Shown one piece after another: positions 63,159 through 64,000 of a stretch of DNA of 64,000 bases (position 1 is the first letter of the stretch; each line of letters starts with the position of its first letter). Below the pieces are notes generated by a model, which was not told where the DNA came from, ran no database searches, and saw nothing but the letters and a program-made list of their open reading frames with translations. This DNA is from DATBLE01 sp963719325 (GTDB lineage Bacteria > Actinomycetota > Thermoleophilia > Gaiellales > Gaiellaceae), in the NCBI GenBank assembly GCA_963719325.1, contig CAVRBW010000005.1, positions 1 to 64,000 of the forward strand. The letters are read 5' to 3'. The translations under genes were made by a program, and so were the position numbers.

Positions 63159-63197
63159 GGGACCATGTGAGCGAGTGGGCTCTAGGATGGTCGGTCG

Positions 63198-64000
63198 ATG
63201 GGAGCGCCCGTCGTCGCCGTCGTCGGCTCGATCAACCTCGACCTCGTCACTCGCTGCGAGCGCCTGCCGAGGCCGGGGGAGACGCTCACGGACGCACGCT
63301 TCGAGCGCATTCCCGGCGGGAAGGGAGCGAATCAGGCGCTTGCCGCCGCCCGATTGGGGGCAACGGTGCGGATGGTCGGCGCCGTCGGCGACGATCTGTT
63401 CGCTGAGGAGGCGCTGGCACTCCTCCGGGAGGGAGGTGTCGACCTCGACTCCGTCCGGCGCGTCGGTGCGCCGACCGGCGTCGCGGTCATCCTGGTCGCC
63501 GACGACGGGGAGAACCAGATCGTCGTCGCACCCGGCGCGAACTCGTTCGCGGAACCCGGAGACCTCACGGGAGCGGACGCGGTCCTCTGCCAGCTCGAGA
63601 TCCCGGTCGAAGCGGTGGCGGCCGCCGCCACTCGCGCGGCCTTCTTCTGCCTGAATGCAGGCCCGGCCCGGCCGCTGCCGGCCGAGCTGCTCGCCGAAGT
63701 CGACCTGCTCGTCGTGAACCGCTATGAGCTCGAAGCCGTGGGCCGGTTCGGCGGGCTGATCGCGCTCACGCTGGGTGCCGAGGGGGCGGTCCTGCTCGAG
63801 GACGGGCGCGAGCTCGCCCGCGCGGAGCCGCCGCCGGTGCAGGCAGTCGACGGGACGGCCGCAGGCGACTCCTTCACCGCGTGCCTGCTCGTCTCCCTGC
63901 TCGAGGGGCGAGATCGCGACGACGCGCTGCGCAGGGCGTGCGCCGCCGGTGCGCTCGCTGCTTCGCGGCCTGGGGCACAGCCGTCGCTCCCCACTGCGGC
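63198..64000 (+). CDS. Ribokinase-like PfkB-family sugar kinase (3' end outside the window)
   Basis: The first 267 codons are present with no stop before the window edge. PfkB motifs: VVAVVGSINLDLVTRCERLPRPGETL at the start, the GGKGANQALAAARLGATVRMVGAVGDD sugar/ATP region typical of ribokinase, VVNRYELEAV, LTLGAEGAVLLEDG, and the catalytic DGTAAGDSFTA near residue 217-227, where most members read DTTGAGD. It phosphorylates ribose or a similar sugar using ATP. TAGGAT nine bases before the ATG resembles a -10. Nothing is known of its downstream neighbours. Confidence 0.9.
   Translation, partial: MGAPVVAVVGSINLDLVTRCERLPRPGETLTDARFERIPGGKGANQALAAARLGATVRMVGAVGDDLFAEEALALLREGGVDLDSVRRVGAPTGVAVILVADDGENQIVVAPGANSFAEPGDLTGADAVLCQLEIPVEAVAAAATRAAFFCLNAGPARPLPAELLAEVDLLVVNRYELEAVGRFGGLIALTLGAEGAVLLEDGRELARAEPPPVQAVDGTAAGDSFTACLLVSLLEGRDRDDALRRACAAGALAASRPGAQPSLPTA

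Noticed and set aside
58193..63166. A single very long frame on the minus strand spanning the protease and all of RNase J
   Set aside because: Only 58193-60727 has protein-like features (signal peptide, S8 motifs). The part above it is the antisense shadow of RNase J and the helical protein gene, a common effect in high-GC DNA.

Overview
The window is GC-rich, densely packed chromosomal DNA from a bacterium that looks like a member of the Actinomycetota, probably a deep lineage such as Thermoleophilia/Gaiellales. The lineage is inferred from gene content: an actinobacterial-type integration host factor (mIHF) followed by gmk-rpoZ-coaBC, an F420-type luciferase-like oxidoreductase, a pyrR-first pyrimidine operon, CGAAC-N4-GTTCG SOS boxes, and many GTG/TTG starts with ATGA/GTGA stop-start overlaps. 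Nothing looks like phage. The only mobile element is one IS256-family insertion sequence with intact ends.

Layout. 1-3 kb: LLM oxidoreductase, CBS-pair protein, HIT hydrolase, CorA transporter. 3.2-18.9 kb: a carbohydrate-use locus around a LacI regulator at 14.3 kb. Leftwards run a solute-binding protein, two Opp-type permeases, two ABC ATPases, a GH130 phosphorylase, a GH94 phosphorylase broken by two frameshifts, and a GH1 beta-glycosidase. Rightwards run LacI, an intact second GH94 enzyme whose start codon appears to be ACG, and an exported HAD phosphatase. The locus looks built to import beta-linked gluco/manno-oligosaccharides and split them by phosphorolysis. 19.0-21.5 kb: the IS256 element, an exported SGNH esterase and tRNA-Arg(CCG). 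21.5-25.9 kb: a dipeptide-epimerase/DUF1611 pair (probably D-glutamate catabolism), a small SOS-controlled LysM membrane protein, RNase Z, a DUF2007-like protein and a methyltransferase.

26.0-34.7 kb: pyrR-pyrB-pyrC-carA-carB-pyrK-pyrD with a PyrR-type RNA site and a 15-codon leader peptide. 34.8-38.8 kb: mihF-gmk-rpoZ, coaBC, a nucleotidyltransferase, a TPR protein and dtd (apparent CTG start). 38.8-47.7 kb: the translation operon rimP-nusA-ylxR-infB, malQ, then DUF503-rbfA-nrnA-truB-ribF. 47.7-52.1 kb: a frameshifted gamma-glutamyltransferase facing rpsO-pnp, which have an RNase III-type hairpin between them. 52.2-56.5 kb: an MFS exporter, M16 peptidase, dapB and dapA. 56.5-64 kb: an HD-GYP membrane protein, an exported subtilase with two repeat regions, RNase J, an unknown protein and a ribokinase-like gene cut by the window edge.

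Window-wide features: a palindromic intergenic repeat with a GGGGAACCGGCCGTTCCCC core in at least five places; a recurring TAnnnT hexamer 5-10 bases before start codons, suggesting many leaderless mRNAs; and three single-base frameshifts in otherwise intact genes, which may be real decay or assembly error.
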